DNA of 9,539 nt, taken from the NCBI GenBank assembly GCA_951800935.1, contig CATOLW010000031.1, positions 1 to 9,539 on the forward strand. Direction: 5' to 3'. The translations under genes and the position numbers were made by a program. The stretch's first letter is position 1; the number at the start of each line of letters is the position of its first letter. Below the pieces are notes generated by a model. The model was given only the letters and a program-made list of their open reading frames with translations, ran no database searches and was not told the DNA's origin. Shown here one piece after another: positions 1 to 6,068 of this stretch. The DNA comes from an uncultured Clostridium sp. (GTDB lineage: Bacteria > Bacillota_A > Clostridia > TANB77 > CAG-508).

Positions 1-1503
1 CGTATCTAACACATTTGTATTAGTTGTTAATGAATTGGTTGTCTTTTTCTTATCTTCTTCTTTTAACACTTCTAAAGAAGTAATTAAATCTTGCAATCTT
101 TTTACATCTTTTCCCATCATTTCCCAATCATTATTGGTATTAGATTGTGTTAAATTTTTATTAGCTTTTATAATCGCTTCGATTAAGCCTTCAATATCTT
201 CTGTATTTTCAACCTCGATATCAACTGCATAGGTAGATAGTAAATTTTCTAATGCTTTGTTTAAGTTTTCTCCAATAGCTACTTTATTACCAGAAGCAAC
301 AATTACTTTTTTAAGAATTGGCACATCAGATTCATTTAGCATTGTTTGATAAATTGGTTCTACATACAATAGTGTATTTTCAATTGGCACAATAATCATC
401 TGTTTTGTCAGCTTTGTTCCTGTTGTACTCAATACTTCTAATTCTTTTGCAATCAATTCATCTTCCTCCATTTGCTTATCTAGTTGCATTGGACCTACTA
501 TATTACTATCTGCTGAAAATTTGTACAATTTTAATTGATTGTTCCCATTTTTTGTACTTCCTACTAAATAAGAAATAATATTTTGCTTTTCATCTGGCGT
601 ATAGACTTGTATCAATCCAAATTGTTCCCCATCTGCTGTTTTTAACATAGAGTAATATGGTTTCATGTAACTTCCTGTTGCCTTGGTAGATTTTACACTA
701 TTATATTTTGCAATATCCCATAAGTCATCTGCTCGGTATAATACATCTGGTTTTACATTATGATATACTTTTAAAATTTCTGCTTGTACATTATATAAAA
801 ATTCTGGATAAACTAAATGATTAGCAATGTCTTGTGGAATTTCTTCATCTAACTCTACAAATAAAGTATTATATATGTTTCTATAGGCCATTGCGATTGG
901 GTCTGTTCGGTCTGTTATATAATAAGACATCGTTCCATCATAAGCATCTACTAATACTTTTACAGAATTTCTAATGTAATTAATATTTTCCTTGATTCCG
1001 TCGTGTTCAATAGAAGTATATTGTGAATATGGATAATTACTAGATACTGTGTAACCATCGATTACCCATACAATTTTTCCTTCTTGTGTTACTACCGTAT
1101 ATGGATTTTCATCATAAATTAAATAAGGTAATGCTTTTTTTACTCTTGCTATAATATCACGATTAATTAAAATTTTACTATCACTTGTTATTTCACCTGA
1201 AAAGGCTAAATTTAAATCTCTTTTTGTAAATCCTAAAATTAATCGGTCTAAAAATCCTAATTGTAATCCCGCTTCTCCTTCATAGTTAGATGTATAATCT
1301 GTTCCATTTTCATCTGTGTAATCATATTCTTGTCTATTTTTAGCATTGGTTGCAACAATTTCATCTGTTTCTAAGCCAAAATATATGCGTGGTTGTTCTA
1401 TTTTTATTTTTTGATCTTTTCCTGATACTTCTTTTTGAATATATTGCACATTTCCACTTCCGTGAACTTTGTGTTGCTGATAATATAATTTCACCCATTC
1501 CAT
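1..1503 (-). CDS. UPF0182 family protein, C-terminal part (frameshifted off its N-terminal part, truncated by window edge)
   Basis: This is the downstream two-thirds-soluble portion of a UPF0182 protein, open without a stop from about 1467 to base 1 and continuing off the left edge. Family-like blocks seen in translation include YFGLETDE, WVIDGYTVSSNYPYSQ, NYIRNSVKVLVDAYDG, the ITDRTDPIAMAYRN stretch, HLVYPEFLYNVQAEIL, YSMLKTADGEQFGLIQVYTP and, near the edge, IVPIENTLLYVEPIYQ. These match my recollection of the large extracytoplasmic region of UPF0182 proteins. The last visible part is Glu, Lys and Asn rich and probably near the C-terminus. An ATG at 1503 opens this frame but has no good ribosome binding site and is probably only an artefact start; the real protein should be continuous with the GTG-started frame upstream. 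Molecular function of the family is not established. Confidence 0.85.
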   Translation of the reverse strand, partial: MEWVKLYYQQHKVHGSGNVQYIQKEVSGKDQKIKIEQPRIYFGLETDEIVATNAKNRQEYDYTDENGTDYTSNYEGEAGLQLGFLDRLILGFTKRDLNLAFSGEITSDSKILINRDIIARVKKALPYLIYDENPYTVVTQEGKIVWVIDGYTVSSNYPYSQYTSIEHDGIKENINYIRNSVKVLVDAYDGTMSYYITDRTDPIAMAYRNIYNTLFVELDEEIPQDIANHLVYPEFLYNVQAEILKVYHNVKPDVLYRADDLWDIAKYNSVKSTKATGSYMKPYYSMLKTADGEQFGLIQVYTPDEKQNIISYLVGSTKNGNNQLKLYKFSADSNIVGPMQLDKQMEEDELIAKELEVLSTTGTKLTKQMIIVPIENTLLYVEPIYQTMLNESDVPILKKVIVASGNKVAIGENLNKALENLLSTYAVDIEVENTEDIEGLIEAIIKANKNLTQSNTNNDWEMMGKDVKRLQDLITSLEVLKEEDKKKTTNSLTTNTNVLDT

Positions 1504-2806
1504 GTGTATATTCATAAGTTTTGTTGTTATAGGTTCTTCCTGAATTAATTATTTCTCTTGGTGCCATATATACCACTTGTTCTTTTCCACTTATTTTATA
1601 TTTTGCTAAATTAGCATTTCGGTAAGAAAAATATCCTGTTTCTGTTTGGCTATCTTCTAATGTTTTTAATACCGCATCTTGACTAATAATTGGTATATTA
1701 TCAATTACATTTTCATTTTTTGTTACTTCTTCGTTCGTTATTGTTCCAGAATTCTGAAGATTAGTTGTTTCTATGTTAATATTATATGCATTTTTGGTAT
1801 TTTTAATATTTTGGGCAAGGTATTCCTTTTCTTTATCTAGTTCATTTGATCCTACAAATACTAAATCAAATATCATCATAATCACAAATAATATTACTAA
1901 ATAACTTGGTATTACTGCTAAATTCTTTAGCACTCTTGTTGTATTTCCTTCTTTAAAATATTTTAGTGCTCTGTAAGCAAATATACTTATGATAAAAGCA
2001 AATATAACATATCCCCATAGTTTCACTGTAGATTCTGTTAGCCCCGCTCCTACAATGTCAATATCATTATTGATTGTTAACAATTTTCCAAATAGCATAT
2101 TTTGTGTATTTAACAATGTTATAATTGCAATTCCGATAATAACAAATAAAATATTTCTTATTAATTTTTTCATAAATAAACTATGTTTTAACATTTTTCC
2201 ATCAATGCCATCAAAAAATCTATTAAATACAATCACATAGTATAATGCCATATAGATAGATAATCCTACAAATAGCACGGTAAAGTATAGTGCAAATGCT
2301 TCTATTACTGGTTTTTGAAAAACATAATAAGCAATATCTAAATTAAAAATAGTATCTTGAATACCAAAAGACGTACTATTCATTACTAACATAATTTTTT
2401 GCATTAATACGGCAGATATTACAATACTTACAATTGCTGCTATTACTAGCGCTAATGATTTATTCAACAATTTTGGCATTGGCTTATTTTCTTTCTCAAA
2501 AAATGGCTTTAATCCTTTTTTGATTCCTCGATTGGTTAAATAGATAATAAAATATAATATAACAAAATTAATTGCCATAATTACATATTTATAAATTATA
2601 TTGGTATAAAAAATATGAATGTATTGTTCTCCTAATTCTTTATATTCTAGATAACTTCCTCTTAGTTGCACATAACTAATAAAAACAAATACCATTAAAA
2701 ATAAAATCACTAATAGCATTCTTATTTTACTTTTTTCTTTTTTATTTCTATTTCTTGTTTCTTTTGTATTAGCTGTATCCATTATTGTTTCTTGCTTTTC
2801 TTGCAC
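1361..2806 (-). CDS. UPF0182 family membrane protein, N-terminal part
   Basis: Multi-pass membrane protein of the UPF0182 family. A short charged N-terminus is followed by about seven hydrophobic segments (roughly residues 30-46, 73-90, 117-137, 166-193, 216-232, 263-281 and 296-318), then an extracytoplasmic part that reaches the family-typical YEYTHGMG block at 431-438. The correct frame holds to about residue 446 (SATQ); after that the 35 or so residues, rich in Arg and Lys, are out of frame and end at an accidental stop at 1361. The true continuation is the other frame from about 1467 downward. The start is GTG at 2804-2806, supported by AAGGAGG seven bases upstream; the first ATG (residue 9) lacks such spacing. 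It is the last gene of the operon, 22 bases after ftsY. Identification is firm; function unknown. Confidence 0.85.
   Translation of the reverse strand: MQEKQETIMDTANTKETRNRNKKEKSKIRMLLVILFLMVFVFISYVQLRGSYLEYKELGEQYIHIFYTNIIYKYVIMAINFVILYFIIYLTNRGIKKGLKPFFEKENKPMPKLLNKSLALVIAAIVSIVISAVLMQKIMLVMNSTSFGIQDTIFNLDIAYYVFQKPVIEAFALYFTVLFVGLSIYMALYYVIVFNRFFDGIDGKMLKHSLFMKKLIRNILFVIIGIAIITLLNTQNMLFGKLLTINNDIDIVGAGLTESTVKLWGYVIFAFIISIFAYRALKYFKEGNTTRVLKNLAVIPSYLVILFVIMMIFDLVFVGSNELDKEKEYLAQNIKNTKNAYNINIETTNLQNSGTITNEEVTKNENVIDNIPIISQDAVLKTLEDSQTETGYFSYRNANLAKYKISGKEQVVYMAPREIINSGRTYNNKTYEYTHGMGEIILSATQSSRKWKCAIYSKRSIRKRSKNKNRTTTHIFWLRNR
1465..1471 (-). other. Frameshift point in the UPF0182 gene
   Basis: On the minus strand the frame reads ACA-CAA and then must skip one base (at or near 1468) to continue as GTT-CAC-GGA, giving TQ-VHGSGNVQYIQKEV. 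Both frames are open over about 1440-1500, so the exact base cannot be fixed, but the repair is a single extra base in a run of three A (three T on the plus strand). The 489 codons downstream are all open and look like the family, so this is one recent lesion or a sequence error, not general decay. Confidence 0.75.
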
Positions 2807-2813
2807 AAGTTCT

Positions 2814-2820
2814 CCTCCTT
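2814..2820 (-). promoter_or_regulatory. Ribosome binding site deciding a GTG start
   Basis: AAGGAGG on the minus strand, seven bases before GTG at 2806. Its position fixes GTG, not the later ATG at residue 9, as the start of the UPF0182 gene. Confidence 0.8.
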
Positions 2821-2828
2821 TAATTTAA

Positions 2829-3734
2829 TTATATAATTGCTTTTACAAAATCACTGGCATTAAAAATTTCCATATCCTCTATTTGTTCTCCTACTCCTAT
2901 AAATTTTACAGGAATTTTATTTTCTTCTACAATACCAATTACAACGCCACCTTTAGCAGTTCCATCTAATTTTGTTAATACCAGTCCTGTTATATCTGCT
3001 TCTTCTTTAAATGCTTTTACTTGTGAAATAGCATTTTGTCCTGTGGTTCCATCAATTACTAGTAATACCTCTTTATCTGCTTCTGGCATCTCTTTGCTAA
3101 TTACTTTTTGAATTTTATTTAGTTCGTCCATTAAATATTTCTTATTGTGTAATCTTCCTGCTGTATCTACCATTAAAATATCTGCTTGTTTTTCCTTGGT
3201 TATTTTGATGGCATCATAAACAACAGAAGCTGGATCGACTCCTTCTTCTCTTTTTACCATATCTGCTCCTGCTCGTTTCGCCCATATTTCCAATTGTTCT
3301 ACTGCTGCTGCCGGGACAGTGTCAGCAGCAGCTACTACTACCTTTTTTCCATCTTTTGCTAAACGATTTGCCATTTTTCCAATAGAAGTGGTTTTTCCTA
3401 CTCCATTTACTCCCACTACTAAAATAACAGCTGGCTTGGTGTTAAGATGTAATCTAATATCTGTTATCTCTAATATTTTTTGCATTTCTTCTCGTAAAGC
3501 TTGTTTTACTTCTTCTTCGTCTTGTATTTTCTCTTTTTTTAGTCTATTTCTCAAATTTCCGATTATTTTAATAGAAGTATCCATTCCGATGTCAGACATA
3601 ATTAGTATTTCTTCTAATTCATCTAAAAAGTCTTCATCTACTTTTTTGAAGCTTTTGAATACATGATTTATTTTTTCATCAAATGAACTTTTTGTTTTAT
3701 TCATTCCTTGTTTTAATTTATCAAAAAATCCCAT
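2829..3734 (-). CDS. ftsY: Signal recognition particle receptor FtsY (SRP-type GTPase)
   Basis: FtsY is the membrane-associated receptor that docks SRP-ribosome complexes at the translocon; its GTPase domain forms a composite active site with Ffh. At 301 residues this is the NG core with almost no acidic A domain. The helical N domain covers about 1-95. The G domain shows G1 GVNGVGKTT (108-116), DTAGR (190-194), TKLDG (254-258) and GVGEQIEDM (280-288). The start with MGFFDKLKQG has AAGGAGA upstream at normal spacing. The odd point is the G2/insertion-box motif: DTVPAAAVEQL (138-148) in place of the canonical DTFRAAAVEQL, replacing Phe and the strongly conserved Arg. It is the middle gene of a three-gene operon, 21 bases after the MFS gene; neither smc nor ffh is next to it here. 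Confidence 0.96.
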   Translation of the reverse strand: MGFFDKLKQGMNKTKSSFDEKINHVFKSFKKVDEDFLDELEEILIMSDIGMDTSIKIIGNLRNRLKKEKIQDEEEVKQALREEMQKILEITDIRLHLNTKPAVILVVGVNGVGKTTSIGKMANRLAKDGKKVVVAAADTVPAAAVEQLEIWAKRAGADMVKREEGVDPASVVYDAIKITKEKQADILMVDTAGRLHNKKYLMDELNKIQKVISKEMPEADKEVLLVIDGTTGQNAISQVKAFKEEADITGLVLTKLDGTAKGGVVIGIVEENKIPVKFIGVGEQIEDMEIFNASDFVKAII

Positions 3735-3755
3735 TCTCTTTCTCCTTATCGTTAT

Positions 3756-4925
3756 CTATTGTAACATAGATTGGCTTTTTTTTCCATAGTTTTCTTTAAC
3801 ATTAACATTTTTTATATTCTTATTAATATAAATAGTTGAAATAATGGATAATATAAATATCACAAAAAAAACTTTTTCTCCCATAAAATGACTCAAAATA
3901 GCTAGTAAAGAAAAAACAATCACTTCTGTAAAACATAAACTCATTTGTCCCACTGCAGATAATAATTCATTGTTTTCTTTGGATTCTTTTATGATATTTT
4001 GAATCGAAGTTTGAATCGAAGTTTCATATACTTTTTCAAAATTATCATTTAAAGTTTTATTTAAAGATATGGCTATTTTATTTCTAGCAAATAAAAAGAT
4101 TCCTGTTATAATAGCTTTTAAAATCGATACTAGTTGATTTGCTTTTACTATGTTTTTATCTGAATACTTTCCTATTAAGCTAATGGTAATAATTTGTAAC
4201 ATTAGCGAACCTATGATAACAGACGAAAATAATGAAAAGTCTTTTAGCACAATATATAGATATAGTGGTACAAATTGTCTTTCGATAATATGGCTCGTCC
4301 TTAAAGCATATATGATTTTATATCGACTTTTACTTTTTACCAAGTATTCAGCAGTTTCTTTAAAAGCACTTACTTTGTTGTTTTCTACTTTATAATCTAT
4401 TTTTTTAATAAATACATATTGCAATAAAAAAAATACAGCAATAATAGTAAATAATATTATAGTATTGTCTGAAATTACGCCCCAGGCTACTAAACAACTT
4501 GCCAGTGCAGTCCCTACAACATTCGTAATATTAATTAAACTGTTATATCTCCCCCTGTGTTTACTATTTACATATTTGCTAGATAATGCATCAATTGATG
4601 GGTTGGATAATCCCATAAGTCCCATTATAACGATAAATATAAAAAGATTTTTTTCTAAATTTGTTTTGTCTAATAAAAGATACGCACTTATAATACTAAA
4701 AATGTTAGAAATTAGAATGCATTTGGCAATTCCTACTCTTGAAGATATGCTAACAAATAGTGGTGTACATAGTCCTGTTATTCCAAATCGTAATCCATAA
4801 ATTAATAAAATTAGCCATAGTGGTATTCCATTTTTATATAGCATAACCGTTCCAAATGTTTCTATTAAGGCATAAGCAAATCGATAAGATAAGTTGCCTA
4901 AATATATGTATTTATATTCCTTCAT
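3756..4925 (-). CDS. MFS-type transporter, substrate unknown
   Basis: A 389-residue, strongly hydrophobic protein with the length and pattern of a 12-helix major facilitator. Hydrophobic segments are visible around 8-30, 36-60, 66-85, 93-108, 132-150, 154-174, 216-228, 233-251, 265-280, 326-345 and 351-367. GKYSDKN (252-258) resembles the G-x-x-x-D-R loop motif between helices in MFS proteins; GLSNPSIDALSSKY (105-118) and the HRGR that follows at 123-126 also fit the family. Substrate cannot be read from the sequence; drug or metabolite export is only a guess. Start ATG at 4925 has AAGGAG six bases upstream. It is the first gene of the operon with ftsY. The loop before 310 carries a perfect tandem 12-base duplication giving TSIQTSIQ (302-309). 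Confidence 0.8.
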   Translation of the reverse strand: MKEYKYIYLGNLSYRFAYALIETFGTVMLYKNGIPLWLILLIYGLRFGITGLCTPLFVSISSRVGIAKCILISNIFSIISAYLLLDKTNLEKNLFIFIVIMGLMGLSNPSIDALSSKYVNSKHRGRYNSLINITNVVGTALASCLVAWGVISDNTIILFTIIAVFFLLQYVFIKKIDYKVENNKVSAFKETAEYLVKSKSRYKIIYALRTSHIIERQFVPLYLYIVLKDFSLFSSVIIGSLMLQIITISLIGKYSDKNIVKANQLVSILKAIITGIFLFARNKIAISLNKTLNDNFEKVYETSIQTSIQNIIKESKENNELLSAVGQMSLCFTEVIVFSLLAILSHFMGEKVFFVIFILSIISTIYINKNIKNVNVKENYGKKSQSMLQ

Positions 4926-4962
4926 TGGTTTCTCCTTGTTTTGTTATAAAATTAACATAGAT

Positions 4963-4991
4963 AGTATAACATATGATTTTTTAATTGACAA
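4963..4991 (-). promoter_or_regulatory. Sigma-A-type promoter of the MFS-ftsY-UPF0182 operon
   Basis: Minus-strand TTGTCA (4986-4991), 17-base spacer, TATACT (4963-4968) with a TGn extension just before the -10. A start about 30 bases ahead of the MFS ATG is expected. The -35 overlaps the -35 of the divergent tRNA promoter. Confidence 0.75.
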
Positions 4992-5013
4992 ATGAAAGAA
5001 AATGTTGTAAGAT
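4985..5013 (+). promoter_or_regulatory. Promoter of the tRNA-Thr gene
   Basis: Perfect TTGACA (4985-4990), 17-base spacer, TAAGAT (5008-5013), about 13 bases before the first base of the tRNA. This is the only good promoter candidate upstream of the tRNA. Confidence 0.7.
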
Positions 5014-5026
5014 GTTTTTTAGTTAT

Positions 5027-5102
5027 GCCAATATAGCTCAGTTGGTAGAGCAACAGATTCGTAACCTGTAGGTCGGCAGTTCGATTCTGCCTGTTGGCGC
5101 CA
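5027..5102 (+). tRNA. tRNA-Thr, anticodon CGT
   Basis: A 76-base gene that folds into a complete cloverleaf with encoded CCA. The acceptor arm is GCCAATA with TGTTGGC, the D arm GCTC/GAGC, the T arm GGCAG/CTGCC with loop TTCGATT. The anticodon loop TTCGTAA places CGT at 5060-5062, reading ACG (Thr). G1-C72 and C2-G71 match known Thr tRNA identity pairs. Two points are unusual: the base pair closing the anticodon loop is A-C, not a Watson-Crick pair, and the discriminator base is G where Thr tRNAs I know have A. It is transcribed alone, from its own promoter to its own terminator. Confidence 0.95.
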
Positions 5103-5106
5103 AGAA

Positions 5107-5148
5107 AAGTCATTGTATTAGAGAAATCTAGTATTATGGCTTTTTATT
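5107..5148 (+). terminator. Rho-independent terminator of the tRNA-Thr gene
   Basis: Arms 5107-5122 and 5127-5142 pair over 16 positions with a few G-T wobbles and one T-T mismatch, closed by a GAAA loop, followed by T-rich TTTTTATTAT. It begins four bases after the tRNA CCA. Confidence 0.8.
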
Positions 5149-5170
5149 ATATATATTTTAGTTGAAAAAT

Positions 5171-5199
5171 TTGACCATTTTATGTAAATATGATATAAT
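5171..5199 (+). promoter_or_regulatory. Strong promoter of the small unknown gene
   Basis: TTGACC (5171-5176), 17-base spacer, consensus TATAAT (5194-5199) with TGA directly ahead (extended -10). Transcription should begin near 5206, leaving a leader of about 44 bases. Confidence 0.8.
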
Positions 5200-5236
5200 A
5201 TGAGAGTAAAAGAAATCGCTAAGTGCAATGTAGAAT

Positions 5237-5243
5237 AAGGAGG
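5237..5243 (+). promoter_or_regulatory. Ribosome binding site pointing to the ATG at 5250
   Basis: AAGGAGG, six bases before ATG at 5250. It fixes that ATG as the intended start, even though the third codon is TAA and the next in-frame ATG is 120 bases further on. Confidence 0.8.
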
Positions 5244-5249
5244 CAAGCA

Positions 5250-5585
5250 ATGGCATAAAAAAAAGACGTAAAAATTTTAAGCTTAGATATCAGAGCATTT
5301 GATCCCCGATATCAGACTGTAACATTTGATTTTAAAATTAAGCGGATATATGACCCGCCTCGTGGTGGTATGATTGTATCAGATGTTGACGGCAGTGCAA
5401 TAGTTCTCGTTACTGGACGCTGTATAGATGAAGAAAATGCAGAAGAGATACTGCAGACTACAAAAATCATCTGGTATCAGCCAGAAATTACCAGTCCATA
5501 TTATGTGTGCACTGATGAAACCACCTTAAAAGATAAAATGCGCAAAATAGCGTATAAGGTCATCTGGGAAATTCGAAACGCATAA
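5250..5585 (+). CDS. Unknown small protein, reading frame interrupted by TAA at codon 3 (possible pseudogene)
   Basis: I do not recognise this family. ATG at 5250 follows an ideal ribosome binding site, but the frame reads Met-Ala-stop (TAA at 5256-5258). The same frame then stays open for 108 more codons to TAA at 5583, and looks protein-like: a Lys-rich start, then DIRAFDPRYQTVTFDFKI, YDPPRGG, VSDVDGSAIVLVTGRC, ITSPYYVCTDETTL and a basic helix-like end. There is no signal peptide or membrane segment. Without the stop it would be about 111 residues. The first later ATG (5370) would give 71 residues but has only a weak GGTGGT before it. GC is about 39% by hand count over 5281-5580, higher than sampled parts of its neighbours, and six of seven Arg codons are CGN. 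That suggests acquisition from elsewhere. A single base change (A or C to T) in a Lys or Gln codon would explain the stop. Confidence 0.55.
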
Positions 5586-5592
5586 CCTTAAA

Positions 5593-5626
5593 TGGCGTAA
5601 ACACATTGTTTGCGCCACAATTTTTT
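5593..5626 (+). terminator. Rho-independent terminator of the small unknown gene
   Basis: A 10-bp stem (5593-5602 with 5608-5617, one T-G wobble), loop ACATT, then a run of six T at 5621-5626. It starts eight bases after the stop codon and separates this unit from the XRE gene. Confidence 0.85.
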
Positions 5627-5656
5627 GTAAAATTTAATGAAAAAATAGAAAAATTG

Positions 5657-5665
5657 TGATATACT
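5657..5665 (+). promoter_or_regulatory. Extended -10 promoter of the XRE gene
   Basis: TGA-TATACT directly ahead of the leader, about 25 bases before the ATG. No clear -35 is present at 17 bases, so this is probably an extended -10 promoter of modest strength. Confidence 0.5.
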
Positions 5666-5690
5666 TTAATCAAAATATAGGAGGAACCTT

Positions 5691-6032
5691 ATGAATCGAA
5701 TCAAAGAATTACGAGTTAAAAAACATTTATTACAATCAGATATCGCAAAATACATTGGAAAATCTGAAAGAGTAGTCGGGTTTTACGAAACAGGAGAACG
5801 AGATCCAAATACTGAAACTCTACTAAAATTATCAGAATTATTTGATGTGTCCATCGACTATATTTTAGGCAAGTCAGATGAAAAAAAGCAAAAAACATCT
5901 GCTCCTAATGATTCTGATACTTTTTTTATAGATGATATAAAACGTCTTAATCGAAAAAATAGAAGAATTTTAGAAAACTTTATTCAAGGATTACTCTTAA
6001 AACAAGAACTAGAAGATGAAGAAAAGGATTAA
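5691..6032 (+). CDS. XRE-family helix-turn-helix transcriptional regulator
   Basis: A 113-residue DNA-binding protein. The Cro/C1-type HTH domain spans about residues 3-60: IKELRVKKHLLQSDIAKYIG, the recognition-helix region KSERVVGFYETGERDPN, then LLKLSELFDVSIDYILG, which is the usual end of this domain in Firmicutes. After a polar linker (61-77) a charged helical tail (78-113, FIDDIKRLNRKNRRIL) may serve dimerisation. AGGAGG lies eight bases before the ATG. Such small single-domain regulators are common in prophages, integrated elements and toxin-antitoxin or stress loci; the target is not readable here, though autoregulation is usual. It has its own promoter and ends in a hairpin that overlaps its stop codon. 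Confidence 0.9.
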   Translation: MNRIKELRVKKHLLQSDIAKYIGKSERVVGFYETGERDPNTETLLKLSELFDVSIDYILGKSDEKKQKTSAPNDSDTFFIDDIKRLNRKNRRILENFIQGLLLKQELEDEEKD

Positions 6033-6067
6033 TCCATAGACCTTAGGATTAATCCCTCTTTTTTATT
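6026..6067. terminator. Bidirectional terminator between the XRE and L,D-transpeptidase genes
   Basis: Two identical copies of the self-complementary 10-mer GGATTAATCC (6026-6035 and 6046-6055) form a 10-bp stem with a 10-base loop. The plus strand continues with CTC and a T run (6059-6064); the minus strand continues with TTTTCTTC. It serves two convergent genes, and the first arm contains the XRE stop codon. Confidence 0.8.
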
Positions 6068-6068
6068 T

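Noticed and set aside
35..232. Plus-strand frame and other plus-strand frames antisense to the UPF0182, ftsY and MFS genes
   Set aside because: They lie opposite clear genes, lack ribosome binding sites and give compositions typical of antisense reading.
1440..1500. Programmed ribosomal frameshift in the UPF0182 gene
   Set aside because: I see no classical slippery heptamer with a stimulatory structure, and the family is normally a single frame; a lesion or error is simpler.
5206..5249. Riboswitch or T-box in the leader of the small gene
   Set aside because: The leader is only about 44 bases and has no T-box sequence or stable aptamer-like fold.
5250..5270. Slippage on the A8 run after the TAA as a way to express the small gene
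   Set aside because: The TAA comes before the slippable part and both alternative frames close within about 20 codons, so slipping on the run does not give the long frame from the ATG at 5250.
5103..5626. Integrative element attachment site after the tRNA
   Set aside because: I could not find a second copy of the tRNA 3' end nor an integrase in the window; the short GCGCCA within the 5593-5617 hairpin is too short to count.
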